Shown one piece after another: positions 54,702 through 64,000 of a stretch of DNA of 64,000 nucleotides. Both the position numbers and the translations under genes were made by a program. Below the pieces are notes generated by a model, which did no database searches, was not told the DNA's origin, and saw nothing but the letters and a program-made list of their open reading frames with translations. The first letter of the stretch is position 1; each line of letters begins with the position of its first letter. The stretch is taken from the NCBI RefSeq assembly GCF_037975245.1, contig NC_092579.1, positions 3,870,001 through 3,934,000 of the forward strand, written 5' to 3'. The stretch is from Apostichopus japonicus. Taxonomy: Eukaryota; Echinodermata; Holothuroidea; Aspidochirotida; Stichopodidae.

Positions 54702-57700
54702 CTTTGAGATAATTGAAAAGACATCGAAATGATATGATTTTGATCAGAGTATGAAACAAATTTATCAACTGAATATTATATAATAAACGCTGAACAGCTG
54801 AAGTGTGGCGCACGAAAGATGTAGTGGAGGGTTGACTGATATGGTAAAAGAGGAGAACAGACTTAATCTAATCTGGCATCTAGCAAATTAATAAAATGAT
54901 AAAATACGCCCACTAATCTGGCTTAATATCAATACAGGTGGTCTTCCTGTTAAGTCTACAGATCATTGAGATAATCACATAGCCTGAGATATCCCTCTCC
55001 CTCAATCTAACTTCCATTGAGTAAGTGGGCCACCATATTGGTCTCTCTAACCAGTCCAACATCAGTCTGTAAAAAGCAAATAACGTTATAGCGTCTTTCA
55101 TATAGTTACGGCGGACTTGTGTGGTCAACGGTCCCATAGTCTTATCTAATAGCGGGATATTGGGAAATTCAATACGACTTTCCATTATTATTCAAACTAG
55201 AAACCTGACAAAGTAAGGAGATGAACTAAGTATTTCACATCAGAGTATACTGGACATTTTGGTTAGTTGGGGGAGGGGGGGGGGTGAGGTTGGGGGATTC
55301 GGACGGGAGTATATAGAGTGGATACAAATATGTTCCAAAATCGGTTCATCGTATGTGTCAGTGCACATGCATGCAGGCGAAAGATGCTGAGCTTGCTGTA
55401 TGAGCTTCGTTCTTCTATGAGTCAGCCTTAACTTCCATTCTTATTGGAACACAATTTCGGACTCTAAATAAAATGAACGTGGTATAAGCCTTGTTCAGAA
55501 TATACCGGTTTTTAAGAGAAACTTTAAATATAGAATATATGTATTGTACTGTTTTCAACTTATTTCAGGAGTTCCTAAGCAACACTGACGTTATTTAGCA
55601 CCTTGGACTACCCATGCAATAATTTAGTTTCGTTTTAGCTCGAGCTAGTTGTAAGAAAATTTCTGGTTTTGATACCCCCCCCCCCCCCAGATCACCGGAT
55701 ATGGCACTTCTCGGGCTTGAAATGACCAACCAGATGTAAACTTTTGCATGAGAACCAAGAGTTTGTTTCCCAATAGTTTTTTTCTTTATCCATTACCTTT
55801 TTGAAGATTGTCACCAATCACACATCCTGTTCGACCTCATCGCATCTCCTGTAAATGGTGGTCAGGGAATTTTCGAAAATTCAGACACAGTTAATTTATT
55901 GGTGTACAAATATTAAAGCCGCACCCGATACTCATAGCTAGTACAGTTACTACTGTTCATGTTCCACAATGTCATCAGTTACTACTGCGCTGTATTCGTA
56001 ACACGGTAACATGTGTTACAGGTGGCACATAAATTACTGCAAAGCTGTTACACGTTCCCATGTAAGACGAAGAACTGCGCGACTGGACAAGAAGTCTATG
56101 AGTATTTGACGTGGTAAACTATATACTATATTAAGGCCTAATTTAGACGTAGAGCTACTCATAAGGCTAATCTAGGTTCCCCTCCCCCATCTTAGGTCCC
56201 GTTTTGTATATCTGTTTTGTATCTATTTGAGACTTGGACACTATCATCTGTCCGTGAAGAATGTTTCAATCAAACGGATTCACTAATACGATTAGAAAAA
56301 AGTTAGGCTACCATCTGAATCTTGCATGCAGTATACAACTAGGGAGTAGTCTTCGTTACCCAGCCGCTGCGCATTTTCACCTTTCAGACTCTTAGTTCAA
56401 CGTGTAACAGCTTTGCAGTAGTTACTGTGCCACCTGTAACACATGTTACCGTGTTGAGAACACAAAACGAGGCATCAATATGACAGCATAGAAACAACCT
56501 TCAAATGTTCACTTACGTTACCTTAGCGTAAATTCCTCAAACAAAATGTATAGGGCGAATGCTCTCTTGGCAGGCTACTGTAGGAATGAGCTAATTAAGA
56601 GTAAGATTACACGATATAGGAAAGGAAACGGCAAGTCTCTATCCCACTCCCTTTGGTTTATGTCACTCCCCACCCCTCGATTTTGGGGGGAAGAGGGGCA
56701 TATTTCCTGGGCTAGTATAGAACTGACTTGTGCGGCTTTATGTTATGTTTATATGATAAGAACATATGGCAGAATTTATTCCTTTTTTCAAATAATTTAA
56801 TAAACTAGGAAGTTCACCAAACTATAATACCAAACTTTAAATTAACACTATAGCTTAATATTTCATATATTGATTCATAATATATTAAATCCAAATCTTA
56901 TACAGTGTTGTTCTCTTTTTTCCATGCATATAGCCTAGGCCTATTATGTCGTTTGTTCACCTTTAGACATGGCCATCTCTATACCGTAGAGTCAGGCATG
57001 CTGCTAATTCGGCAAGACGCGACAGAGCGGAGTCAACATTGATTGTATCAGCAGGTTACCACGACTATCACCAGCAGTGTGTGTCAGTATAAGGTCAACG
57101 AACACACTGTACATTGAATATGGATTATATCATATAATTATACCTAAATTAGAGAATGAAATAAAAAAAGGTATTCCTAGTAACATATTCAGTTAATTTT
57201 ATCTTCCGGTTGACCCCTTGAGAAATATTTCAAAATAGTCTCCAATGAAACACAGGTCCTCAAACACCACCAAGCCTTTTAATGTACAATCAAGAACAGC
57301 TAGAATACTATATGAATTAATCCAGTGCAAAACTAACATGTTTAATTCCATAAATCTATATCCCTTGAATTTAAAAGACACGCGTCGGTCCAACACCCAG
57401 TGTAGCTCCATATCTGTTGATTAGAACACAGGAGCGCCAAACTATTAAATCACTAAACGGGGAGAAGGAGGAGGTCCAGCAGGGAACTCTAGTCATGGCG
57501 GTGAAGTCAGCCATTACATCCAGTTGTGAGCAACAACTTATTGGTTGATTAACAGGTCTTCTGTATCTCGTAATCAGTTGCATTTGGTTTCTGGTTTCCC
57601 TGGAAACCTACGAGGTTGCGTTTCTAAATGCGAGTTAAATTATCGGAATCGAAAGTACAAATCTATTTCAGCATTGAAATGTCTTACTTTGATTAATACA

Positions 57701-57806
57701 TGAGAAAACAATGACTGGGATCGCGATAGCTCACAGTGAATAAGCTGTAGAGCTGCTAGAGAAGATACTCCGGGACACGTAGGTTGGCTACTTCACTACT
57801 ACCATA
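54702..57806. other. Flank of copy B, repeat-containing
   Basis: 54,702-55,600 and 56,455-56,960 match the copy A side. The inverted dispersed repeat lies at 55,650-55,830. 57,000-57,806 shows open frames of 70 codons with no recognisable domain. Nothing else is supported. Confidence 0.4.
55650..55830 (-). repeat. Dispersed repeat, inverted copy near copy B
   Basis: The minus strand matches 12,000-12,160, including GGTGATCTGGGG and the segment with CATCTGGTTGGTCATT. It lies just past the end of the segmental duplication. Confidence 0.55.
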
Positions 57807-57922
57807 TGTGAGGATACGCAGGAATAAATAGGCAGGAGAGAGTGCTAATTTCTACCACCGCTTGTTCTGGTGGCTGAGGGGTTTATTACTTCTTCTTTCA
57901 CATCCTGTGGGATGCCCTACAC
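57807..57922 (-). repeat. 3' LTR with internal deletion
   Basis: Only about 116 bp long. The sequence jumps at CTTTCACAT (plus strand) over about 224 bp that the other LTR contains. A short CACAT repeat borders both sides of the missing part in the other LTR. A purine-rich AGCAGGGGA just outside may be the polypurine tract. Confidence 0.75.
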
Positions 57923-58325
57923 TCCCCTGCTGAACTAAGTTTGTCCCAAACTACTTAGGAAATAAAACTTCAACAACAATGAAAAACAAGATAGTAAATA
58001 TTGAAACTGATCGTCAACCCTTATGGAAAACGAAAATATCGAGCACTGTGTCACAACGAATGCCGTAAAACAACTGTACTAAGCTACCAACTAGTGAGCT
58101 TAACTTGTAAGTATAAAACTCAAGTTTGAATTGCCACAGTACACAACAATATAATAGGCAGTTCAATACGATGCAAGGTGAAACTATCAACATGAAATAA
58201 AAGTATTGATAATACAGATGATAAATAATGCTGCCAAAATGCAACACAACTTACGACTTCAAAAACAATAGGATATCTTGTCAGTAAAACCAAAAACAAT
58301 AAGGAAACTCTGACTAGAACTATGT

Positions 58326-58856
58326 TTACTTAACACTTTTAGGGACGTTGTACGGATTTGTATGTTGCCCCCGGTTCACTCTACGGCTACGACGCAGTCG
58401 TGGTTGCTCGTCATCGGATGAATAAAGAGAAGAATCGTCAGAACTGTATGATGTTGGAACCGTCAGTCGAGGCAAGGACATATCTCTAGCGTCGGTGTTG
58501 TTAGGAAGATTTCCATGGAGTAGTGGAACTGGTTGACTGGGTGATGGACAAGGACGTATTTCCCTCCTATGAACCATTTTGTTTGGACCAGAGCCATCGG
58601 CGAGCTAAATTTCGTACACAGAGTTGTCGTTTGGACGGGAGAGAACCTTATAGACATCAGCTCCCCACTCATCTGCAATCTTGTGTCTTCCCCGGGAGTG
58701 GCTTTTGGTGTATACGTTGGTACCCACTTTCAGTGGCTTTTCCTCAGCACGTTTGTCAAAGAGTCGTTTACGTACTGCAGCCTGATGTTTTAGAGTCTCC
58801 CCTTGCTGTCTTGTGGGCCATCTGGAGAGCTTCATTATGTTTGAAAATCCACTCAT
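58326..58856 (-). pseudogene. Integrase C-terminal region, broken in two or more frames
   Basis: KVGTNVYTKSHSRGRHKIAD at about 58,720 is the integrase C-terminal SH3-like segment. A different frame (58,577-58,326) carries a Ser/Asp-rich tail and RRSRRVNRG before the stop. Confidence 0.6.
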
Positions 58857-59223
58857 CTACTGAATCTGAGGTTTGAGAGTGGGGTTGACTCAACAAGAAA
58901 TCTACAGCTAAAATAGGTTCCCTGCCATACATCAGATAAAACGGTGAAAACCCAGTTGAGGCATGAGGGGTACAGTTGTAAGCGTACAGTACTTCTGGTA
59001 TATACTCAGACCAGCGTCTTTTCTTAGAGGGTGGAAGTGTTTTCAACAGATCATGTAGAGTTCTGTTAAACCTTTCTGCTTGGCCATTACCCTCTGGGTA
59101 ATAAGGGGTAGTTCTTGTGTTGGTTATGCTATGAATCTGACATAGCTGTTGAATTAATGCCGATTCAAAATTTCTTCCTTGGTCAGAGTGCAACCGACGA
59201 GGGGCCCCAAATAGCAAAACCAA
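58768..59223 (-). pseudogene. Integrase catalytic core
   Basis: HSDQGRNFESALIQQL carries the second Asp, and YYPEGNGQAERFNRTLHDL the catalytic Glu. The frame is lost again near 58,800, after the GFSPFYLMYGREP segment. Confidence 0.75.
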
Positions 59224-60125
59224 TGTTGGGCGAGCTTCTTAGAGGTGGTCTGTGCATTTTGGTCTTTTGTAGGTATTGCCTGCGTGAATTTGGAAAATAT
59301 ATCCGTGATGATGAGTACATTTTCCTTACCCGCTGTATCCCGCTCCAGGAGAGTAAAATCAACTGCCACTATGTCATTTGGTTTGTTGGCCACAATACTT
59401 CTTAACGGTTCTCGGATCTTTGGTTGGTTCTTAGCACGAACACACCGATCGCATTCTTCGCAGTATGCTATTACATCACTGGATAGCTTTGGCCAGTAAC
59501 AGCGCTGTTTTACCAGCAACGTCGTCCTCTTACCACCTTGGTGACCACACTGATCGTGGCAAGCTTTCAGCACCTCTTCCCGTAGGACTTTAGGAAGCAA
59601 CAGTTGGTTGGTGTTGTTTTCAGGACAAGTCCTATACAGTAAACCATCCATCTCGTGTAACTTATCCCATTGTTTGACCAGGAGAGACAATTCCTTATTC
59701 TGTCTCCGGTCAGTCATCGAAGGGTTGGTATTTGATAACCAACTTTCGTAGAATCGACTGATGGTGGGGTCTTTCTGCTGGAATTCTCTGAGTTGTTCCC
59801 TAGAATATGAAGGAAATACTAGTGGTGACGTCACCGGGCAGTTGATTTCTTGCTTCGAAACAGAAATTGCTGCAACTGTGGCCATTTGTAGATCCTCAGG
59901 GACAATTGTGCACATGGGGGTACATTCAACAGATGGAGCAATATCCTGGGTGTTAGACAAGGGCGGTATTCGGGAAAGGGCATCTGCTACGGTGTTAGAT
60001 TTTCCAGGCTTGTAAAACGTCTTAAAGTCAAATGCAGCAAGGGCACCCACCCAGCGTTGAGAAACTGCATCCAGCTTAGCATTTCCCAGATGAGCTAGAG
60101 GATTACTATCTGTAATATACAACAA
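59154..60125 (-). pseudogene. RNase H end and integrase N-terminal part
   Basis: It starts with YITDSNPLAHL and the ADALSRIP end of RNase H, then an HHCC zinc domain (HDQCGH ... CEECDRC) and the first catalytic Asp region (DIVAVDFTLLERD). The frame breaks near 59,210. Confidence 0.75.
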
Positions 60126-60627
60126 ACTTGTGCCCCAGTAAATACTCCCGAAATTTCTCTGTGACTGCCCACTTTAACCCAAGCAGCTCTAGCTTGAAAC
60201 TAGAGTATCTATCCATGGTCTTTTCTGATACACGGAGAGTTCTACTGGCAAAGGCAAGTACTCGCCGCTTTCCATCCTGCACTTGGTACAACACAGCTCC
60301 CAATCCGCATAGTGACGCATCTACTTCCAGTTCGAATGGCAAGGTGTAATTTGGGTATGCCAATACAACATTCTCACATAATTTCTGCTTCAGAATTTTG
60401 AAAGCCTCTTGGTATTCGTCGGACCACGTAAAAGGAACAGTCTTAGTACTCTTTGGTTGATGCAGGCAGGTAGAGACCAAAGTGTGAAGTGGTTTGGCCG
60501 TTTGTGAGAAATTATACACAAACCTCGTGTAAAAAGAGCAGAATCCTAAAAAAGACCGAAGCTCTTTAACATTCCGCGGTGCAGGCCAGTCTTTAACTGC
60601 CTGGATCTTGTCTGGACTTGGCATCAT
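60106..60627 (-). pseudogene. RT thumb/connection and RNase H, start lost
   Basis: It begins inside the RT at MPSPDKIQAVKDWPAPRNVK, then ELRSFLGFCSFYTRF, and runs into RNase H (LPFELEVDASLCGLGAVL, VLAFASRTL, FKLELLGLKWAV). The fingers and palm with the Y-x-D-D motif are absent. A one-base frame change near 60,115 separates it from the next part. Confidence 0.75.
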
Positions 60628-60634
60628 CAGACTC

Positions 60635-61078
60635 TCACCAGTCCTTTGGTTGGGGTTTGGCTTTTCGTGTATCTGTCGAGAGACCTAACTCCTGAACAAG
60701 GTAAGCTGGGTCCATATCCTTGATGACATTTAGTCCAACCAGCATGGGCGGGTCTTTGTCCGCTGCCAAAACCAGAATTCCCCTACCAACTATGATTTCT
60801 TTCCCAAGCTGAATGTCAGCTTCAAAATAGCCTAAGTAAGGCATTTCAACGTCATCGGCAGAGCTGATCTTGAGCCAATTGATGTGTTCTAAGGGTGTAT
60901 CGCCAAACAGATCATAAAAACACCTCTTTGATAGGATGGTAACCTCAGAACCTGTATCCAGAACTGCTTTGACCGTCTTTCCATTTACAAACACCGTCGT
61001 GGTTTGGCATGCACTTACCATCTTCACTCCCTGTGAGCCCTGTTGCTCTTTAACTGGACCACCCAGTACCTGGCTCAC
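60635..61078 (-). pseudogene. Aspartic protease of the Gypsy element
   Basis: The active-site motif VLDTGSEVTIL is followed by PYLGYFEADIQLG and GRGILVLAADKD. A stop follows at 60635, directly next to RNase H-side sequence, so the reverse transcriptase that should follow is missing. Confidence 0.75.
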
Positions 61079-61092
61079 GGCACTGGGCGAGC

Positions 61093-61290
61093 TTAGTTTC
61101 CCGATGGCACATTAATTGGAGTTGGGCTCTGGCATTCTGATGCATAATGCCCCATCTGGTGACAACGTCTGCATTCTATGTCTTTCCTGTCAGGTCTGGG
61201 CCGCCCCCTACCTTTATACCGTTGACCATCTCTCTCCACTCTTTCTAGTCGTGAAACGATCTCTCCTTGCTGCACCCTAATAGCTTCCAT
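61093..61290 (-). pseudogene. Nucleocapsid CCHC zinc knuckle
   Basis: Basic RGRPRPDRKD is followed by CRRCHQMGHYASEC, a CX2CX4HX4C knuckle. It is out of frame with the capsid part and ends at a stop shortly before the protease. Confidence 0.75.
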
Positions 61291-62033
61291 GATATCTGCC
61301 TGGGTCTGGACAGTGCTGGCAAGTTCTCTACCACAGCAGAAAGTTGGTGAGTAGCAGCTTCCGTACTATTAACAGCTGCTCGTCGAGTACGCCTCGGTAC
61401 GAAATCGCTTTCCTCTTCCGCCAAATCAAGTGCCCAGTCCCTTAATTTAATGAAGGTTATTCCTTTATCTTCTTTCATGAGCCTCTTCAACTCCCGTCGC
61501 AGCACCCCATCTAACAATCCGTCCCGAAACTGTTCTTTGATGGCAGTTACAGGTTTGGGGGCTCCAGGGATCTTCGCAAACTCATCTGCGAGAGCCATCA
61601 ATTTGAAAGCAAACTCAGATACAGTTTCGCCATCTTTCTGTACGCTACTACAGATTTCCCGCATCACCGAACCTTGACTCCTCCGTTCTCCAAAGGTCTC
61701 ACATAGTGTACGGAGGATGGCATCTGCATCGGAGGACACTTTATCTGGCTGGTGCCTAATTTCTTGTCTGGCAGCTCCAGCTAGGTACGTCATGACAAAT
61801 TCAGTTTCATCGGTCCCTTGCAACCTTCTCAACTTCAATTCTGTACGGATGTCCTCCACAAAGGTCATCACTGGCAGGCCATCGGTCCCGGTGAAAGTAC
61901 GCAGCTTCCTTTCACTGGGCAAAACGTATACCGTATTAGGTTGCGCATCTGGTTTCCCCACCTTTGCTCTAGCCAGTTCCGCCGCCAGCCCATCCAACTG
62001 CTTCTGGAGGTCCTTAAGTGCCTTGGACGACAT
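61245..62033 (-). pseudogene. Gag (capsid part) of the Gypsy element
   Basis: 262 codons starting MSSKALKDLQKQLDGL. The centre (FVEDIRTELKLRRLQG, then YLAGAARQEI and FAFKLMALADEF) fits a retrotransposon capsid domain. The frame is lost just before the nucleocapsid. Confidence 0.7.
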
Positions 62034-62080
62034 ACTGCCACCGCCCTTTATCTCGTTGATGCCTTATTTGTTCTGCATGT

Positions 62081-62098
62081 ATCCCACTTCTGACACCA
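62081..62098 (-). other. Primer binding site (tRNA-Leu type)
   Basis: TGGTGTCAGAAGTGGGAT lies two bases inside the 5' LTR. It is complementary to the 3' end of animal tRNA-Leu. Confidence 0.7.
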
Positions 62099-62100
62099 TT

Positions 62101-62440
62101 TGTGAGGATACGCAGGAACAAATAGGCAGGAGAGAGTGCTAATTTCTACCACCGCTTGTTCTGGTGGCTGAGGGGTTTATTACTGCTTCTTTCACATAGC
62201 ATGGTCGAGATTATATTATATGATTACGTAAACAAAAACGAAGGTGCAGCACCTTCAGGTAACTTTCCTCAATTACTTCTTAAAAAGCGACATCTTCAGC
62301 AATAAAACTCTACATTTCTAAAGAGCGTAATATTTGTTTGGTGTTCGTCGTAATGATAATGTGTCAATGGGTACAGCAACGAACGACGACAGGGACAGAT
62401 GTGCAACCAACACATGGCTCCCTGTGGGATGCACTACACA
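62101..62440 (-). repeat. 5' LTR of the Gypsy element
   Basis: 340 bp, beginning TGTGTAGTGCATCCCAC and ending GCGTATCCTCACA on the minus strand (TG...CA). The last 100 bases match the 3' LTR nearly exactly. Confidence 0.8.
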
Positions 62441-64000
62441 TATAAATGGTTCACTGTGTAGTGTTTAACACAAAGCTGGAAAGAGCATACCATAAACAAC
62501 CAGACAGTGTGAAAGTTTTAATGCAGTAATTTAATACATGTGACTCCCGGAGAACTGACACTCGTTTTAATGTTTTGATTTTAATGACAAAAAAATATCA
62601 CCACCTCATTTTACTTAAAACTGTATTACTAACGATAGATCCACATGCCAGAATAACATGGGTTGACGATTATGATGTCCTGGGCTTATGATCACTAACA
62701 ATTCAATACTAGGAAAAAAGGCTTATAGCCTAACTTAGGCCTATATACGTTGCCTTTCCTTTGGTCTAACTTAGGTTAACCTAGGTCATAACTCTAGTCT
62801 AGAATATTTCAGTCTATGAACATAGCCCTTGTTAGAATTATATAGAAATTCATACAAAGGCTCTATTTTGCAACATATTCCCCAACACTGTAAATTTGGC
62901 AAAAGGACATAAGCAGTTGGTATCGGCCTAGCCCGTAATCTGAGTTTTAAACATTTGTTAACTAACCCAAAGATATAAAATTATGCAGGCTACTATTAGG
63001 TTTGGGCGATACTCACTGACAAATACAGTTAGCTGGCGTGACTTAACTGTCTGCCTGATAGCGTTCGGATGTGTTGGTATAGATGGTGCACTAGGCTAGT
63101 GACTGGTGAGAAGGAGAGAACGCACTTACGCCTGTTGGTAGGAGGAACAAAGCGGAACCAAGATGCAGCTTGAAACTTGACAAATGAAACAGAAAACTGT
63201 TGAAGTATGCAGATTAATTTTTGACGGCATTAACAAGGACGGTCTACGAAATAGGTCGGTTACACCCAAACTAAAGCTAGGGTTCATTGAGCATTTTGAA
63301 CGAGTTAGCGTTATTGCCGTGAATAGCCATTGTGAGTCATTCCAGGTGAAAAATATGTTTGTTCTACACGTGAATACGGACCACGACAAGCAAAATGCCA
63401 AGTCTTTATCATTCAGCGAGTATTCTACACTGCATAGGACATATCAATAATAAAAGCCAACGCGCAAATCACATATGAAGGGAGGAAGTAGCAGTAACTG
63501 GTCCGAAGTGTCACATTCTACTCACAGCAGTCAACAAATAACACTGTAGTTGCGTGTCGATCAAATGAAAATCTCTGGGTCGGAAAACACTTTTTGCACA
63601 TATACATGTACACTATGTTTGTTTCATACCAGTCTACATTCTCCAAGTGATTGGTTGGCATTACGTCATTGACTGCTGCTTCGTCCTGTATGGTTGTCAT
63701 CGTCGCCAGATTAATCTGTTTTTGACTAAAGCATTTAGGGTTGTGTGTCTCCCTGAGGTAAAAATTTAAAATCCTCATCCCTTTCCTGTTTAGACTGTGG
63801 ACTTGTATACGACTCTGAGCCGTCTGTCTCAGCTTTCCCCCTCCCTCTATCTCCTCTTGCTTCCCCCTCAGTCACTTCTCTTCTACTAGCTAGCTCTCTT
63901 AGCTTCTCCACACCTTCCTGTCTTTTTCCTTCTGCAGTTATTTTTACCCTCTTCCTTAAATCCTCCCTTTGTCCCTTTTTTCCTACCACTCCTCTTCCCC
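62441..64000. other. Right flank, no recognised gene
   Basis: 62,580-62,950 matches 22,660-23,020. A frame of 84 codons on the minus strand (63,989-63,735) is Lys/Arg/Glu-rich (KRQEGVEKLRELASRREV) and lies on a polypurine-biased stretch at the window edge. It might be the end of a gene outside, but composition alone could explain it. An 88-codon plus-strand frame at 63,184-63,450 has no recognised domain. Confidence 0.35.

Larger units (their letters stand above)
43760..55600. repeat. Segmental duplication, copy B unit
   Basis: This is the partner of 1-9,830. It carries two insertions that copy A lacks, at 45,716-47,284 and 48,555-49,521, and a 32-bp micro-insertion at 47,365-47,396. Homology to the copy A side resumes beyond it at 56,455-56,960 and 62,580-62,950. 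Confidence 0.85.
57807..62440 (-). mobile_element. Ty3/Gypsy LTR retrotransposon, defective
   Basis: The element is complete from LTR to LTR but dead. Its order on the minus strand is 5' LTR (62101-62440), PBS, gag, protease, RNase H, integrase, 3' LTR (57807-57922). The RT core is deleted and there are at least four frame breaks. The flanks differ at one of four bases (CATA, TATA), so the target duplication is only approximate. It lies in the segment that separates two blocks of the segmental duplication. Confidence 0.85.

Noticed and set aside
63184-63450. Plus-strand 88-codon frame starting MKQKTVEVCRLIF
   Set aside because: No domain, no splice signals and no counterpart in the duplicate block. 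Kept only as a note.
1-64000. CRISPR arrays, bacterial operons or prophage
   Set aside because: Introns, SINEs and LTR elements show eukaryotic nuclear DNA. The tandem arrays have units of 42, 50-60 and 212 bp and no unique spacers.

Overview
The window looks like AT-rich nuclear DNA of a marine invertebrate, most likely an echinoderm. Reasons are interrupted genes with GT-AG introns, frequent TAGGCCTA-type motifs, Penelope-like, CR1-like and Gypsy retroelements, tRNA-derived SINEs, and ZU5/UPA/death-fold proteins of the kind expanded in echinoderms. The species assignment is inference. All recognisable host genes lie on the minus strand and read from high to low coordinates. No tRNA, rRNA or plus-strand gene could be supported.

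The main content is a multi-exon gene at about 51,630-25,663. I rebuilt it from splice sites with matching phases. Nineteen exons give about 1,740 residues in this order: six-bladed beta-propeller, death-effector-like fold (DED1), long 14-residue-repeat coiled coil, DED2, ZU5, UPA, DED3, a small helical linker, second ZU5, second UPA, DED4, stop. Exon sizes and intron phases of the two ZU5-UPA-DED halves match, so the second half arose by internal duplication. It may be one gene or two adjacent ones, because the DED3 exon also runs into a stop if its donor is not used. The domains suggest an adaptor or sensor scaffold of the PIDD/UNC5/FIIND kind, with an N-terminal propeller for ligand binding and four death folds for assembly. 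That role is inferred.

Positions 1-9,830 are a diverged second copy of 43,760-55,600. They carry a paralogous propeller, DED1 and coiled-coil gene that runs off the left edge. Homology resumes at 20,240-20,690 with 56,455-56,960 and at 22,660-23,020 with 62,580-62,950. The window is therefore part of a tandem segmental duplication that later took up many insertions. Copy A has a nonsense codon in its propeller. Copy B has lost the GT of a donor just upstream of its propeller. A third relic, an intron piece of the same gene family, lies at 14,178-14,620.

Region by region: 1-9,830 is gene copy A. 9,830-20,240 is a repeat-rich block with no genes (a CR1-like LINE tail, Penelope RT debris, a long inverted repeat, a 30-bp palindrome, TA microsatellites). 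20,240-24,880 is intergenic. 24,880-45,000 holds the main gene body, with SINEs, a 1.78-kb terminal-inverted-repeat element and minisatellite-like repeats in its introns. 45,000-51,630 is the intron leading to the propeller exon, with a 1.57-kb repeat insertion and a Penelope-like insertion. 51,630-57,800 is upstream flank. 57,807-62,440 is a dead Ty3/Gypsy element whose RT core is deleted. 62,441-64,000 is flank with no recognised gene.
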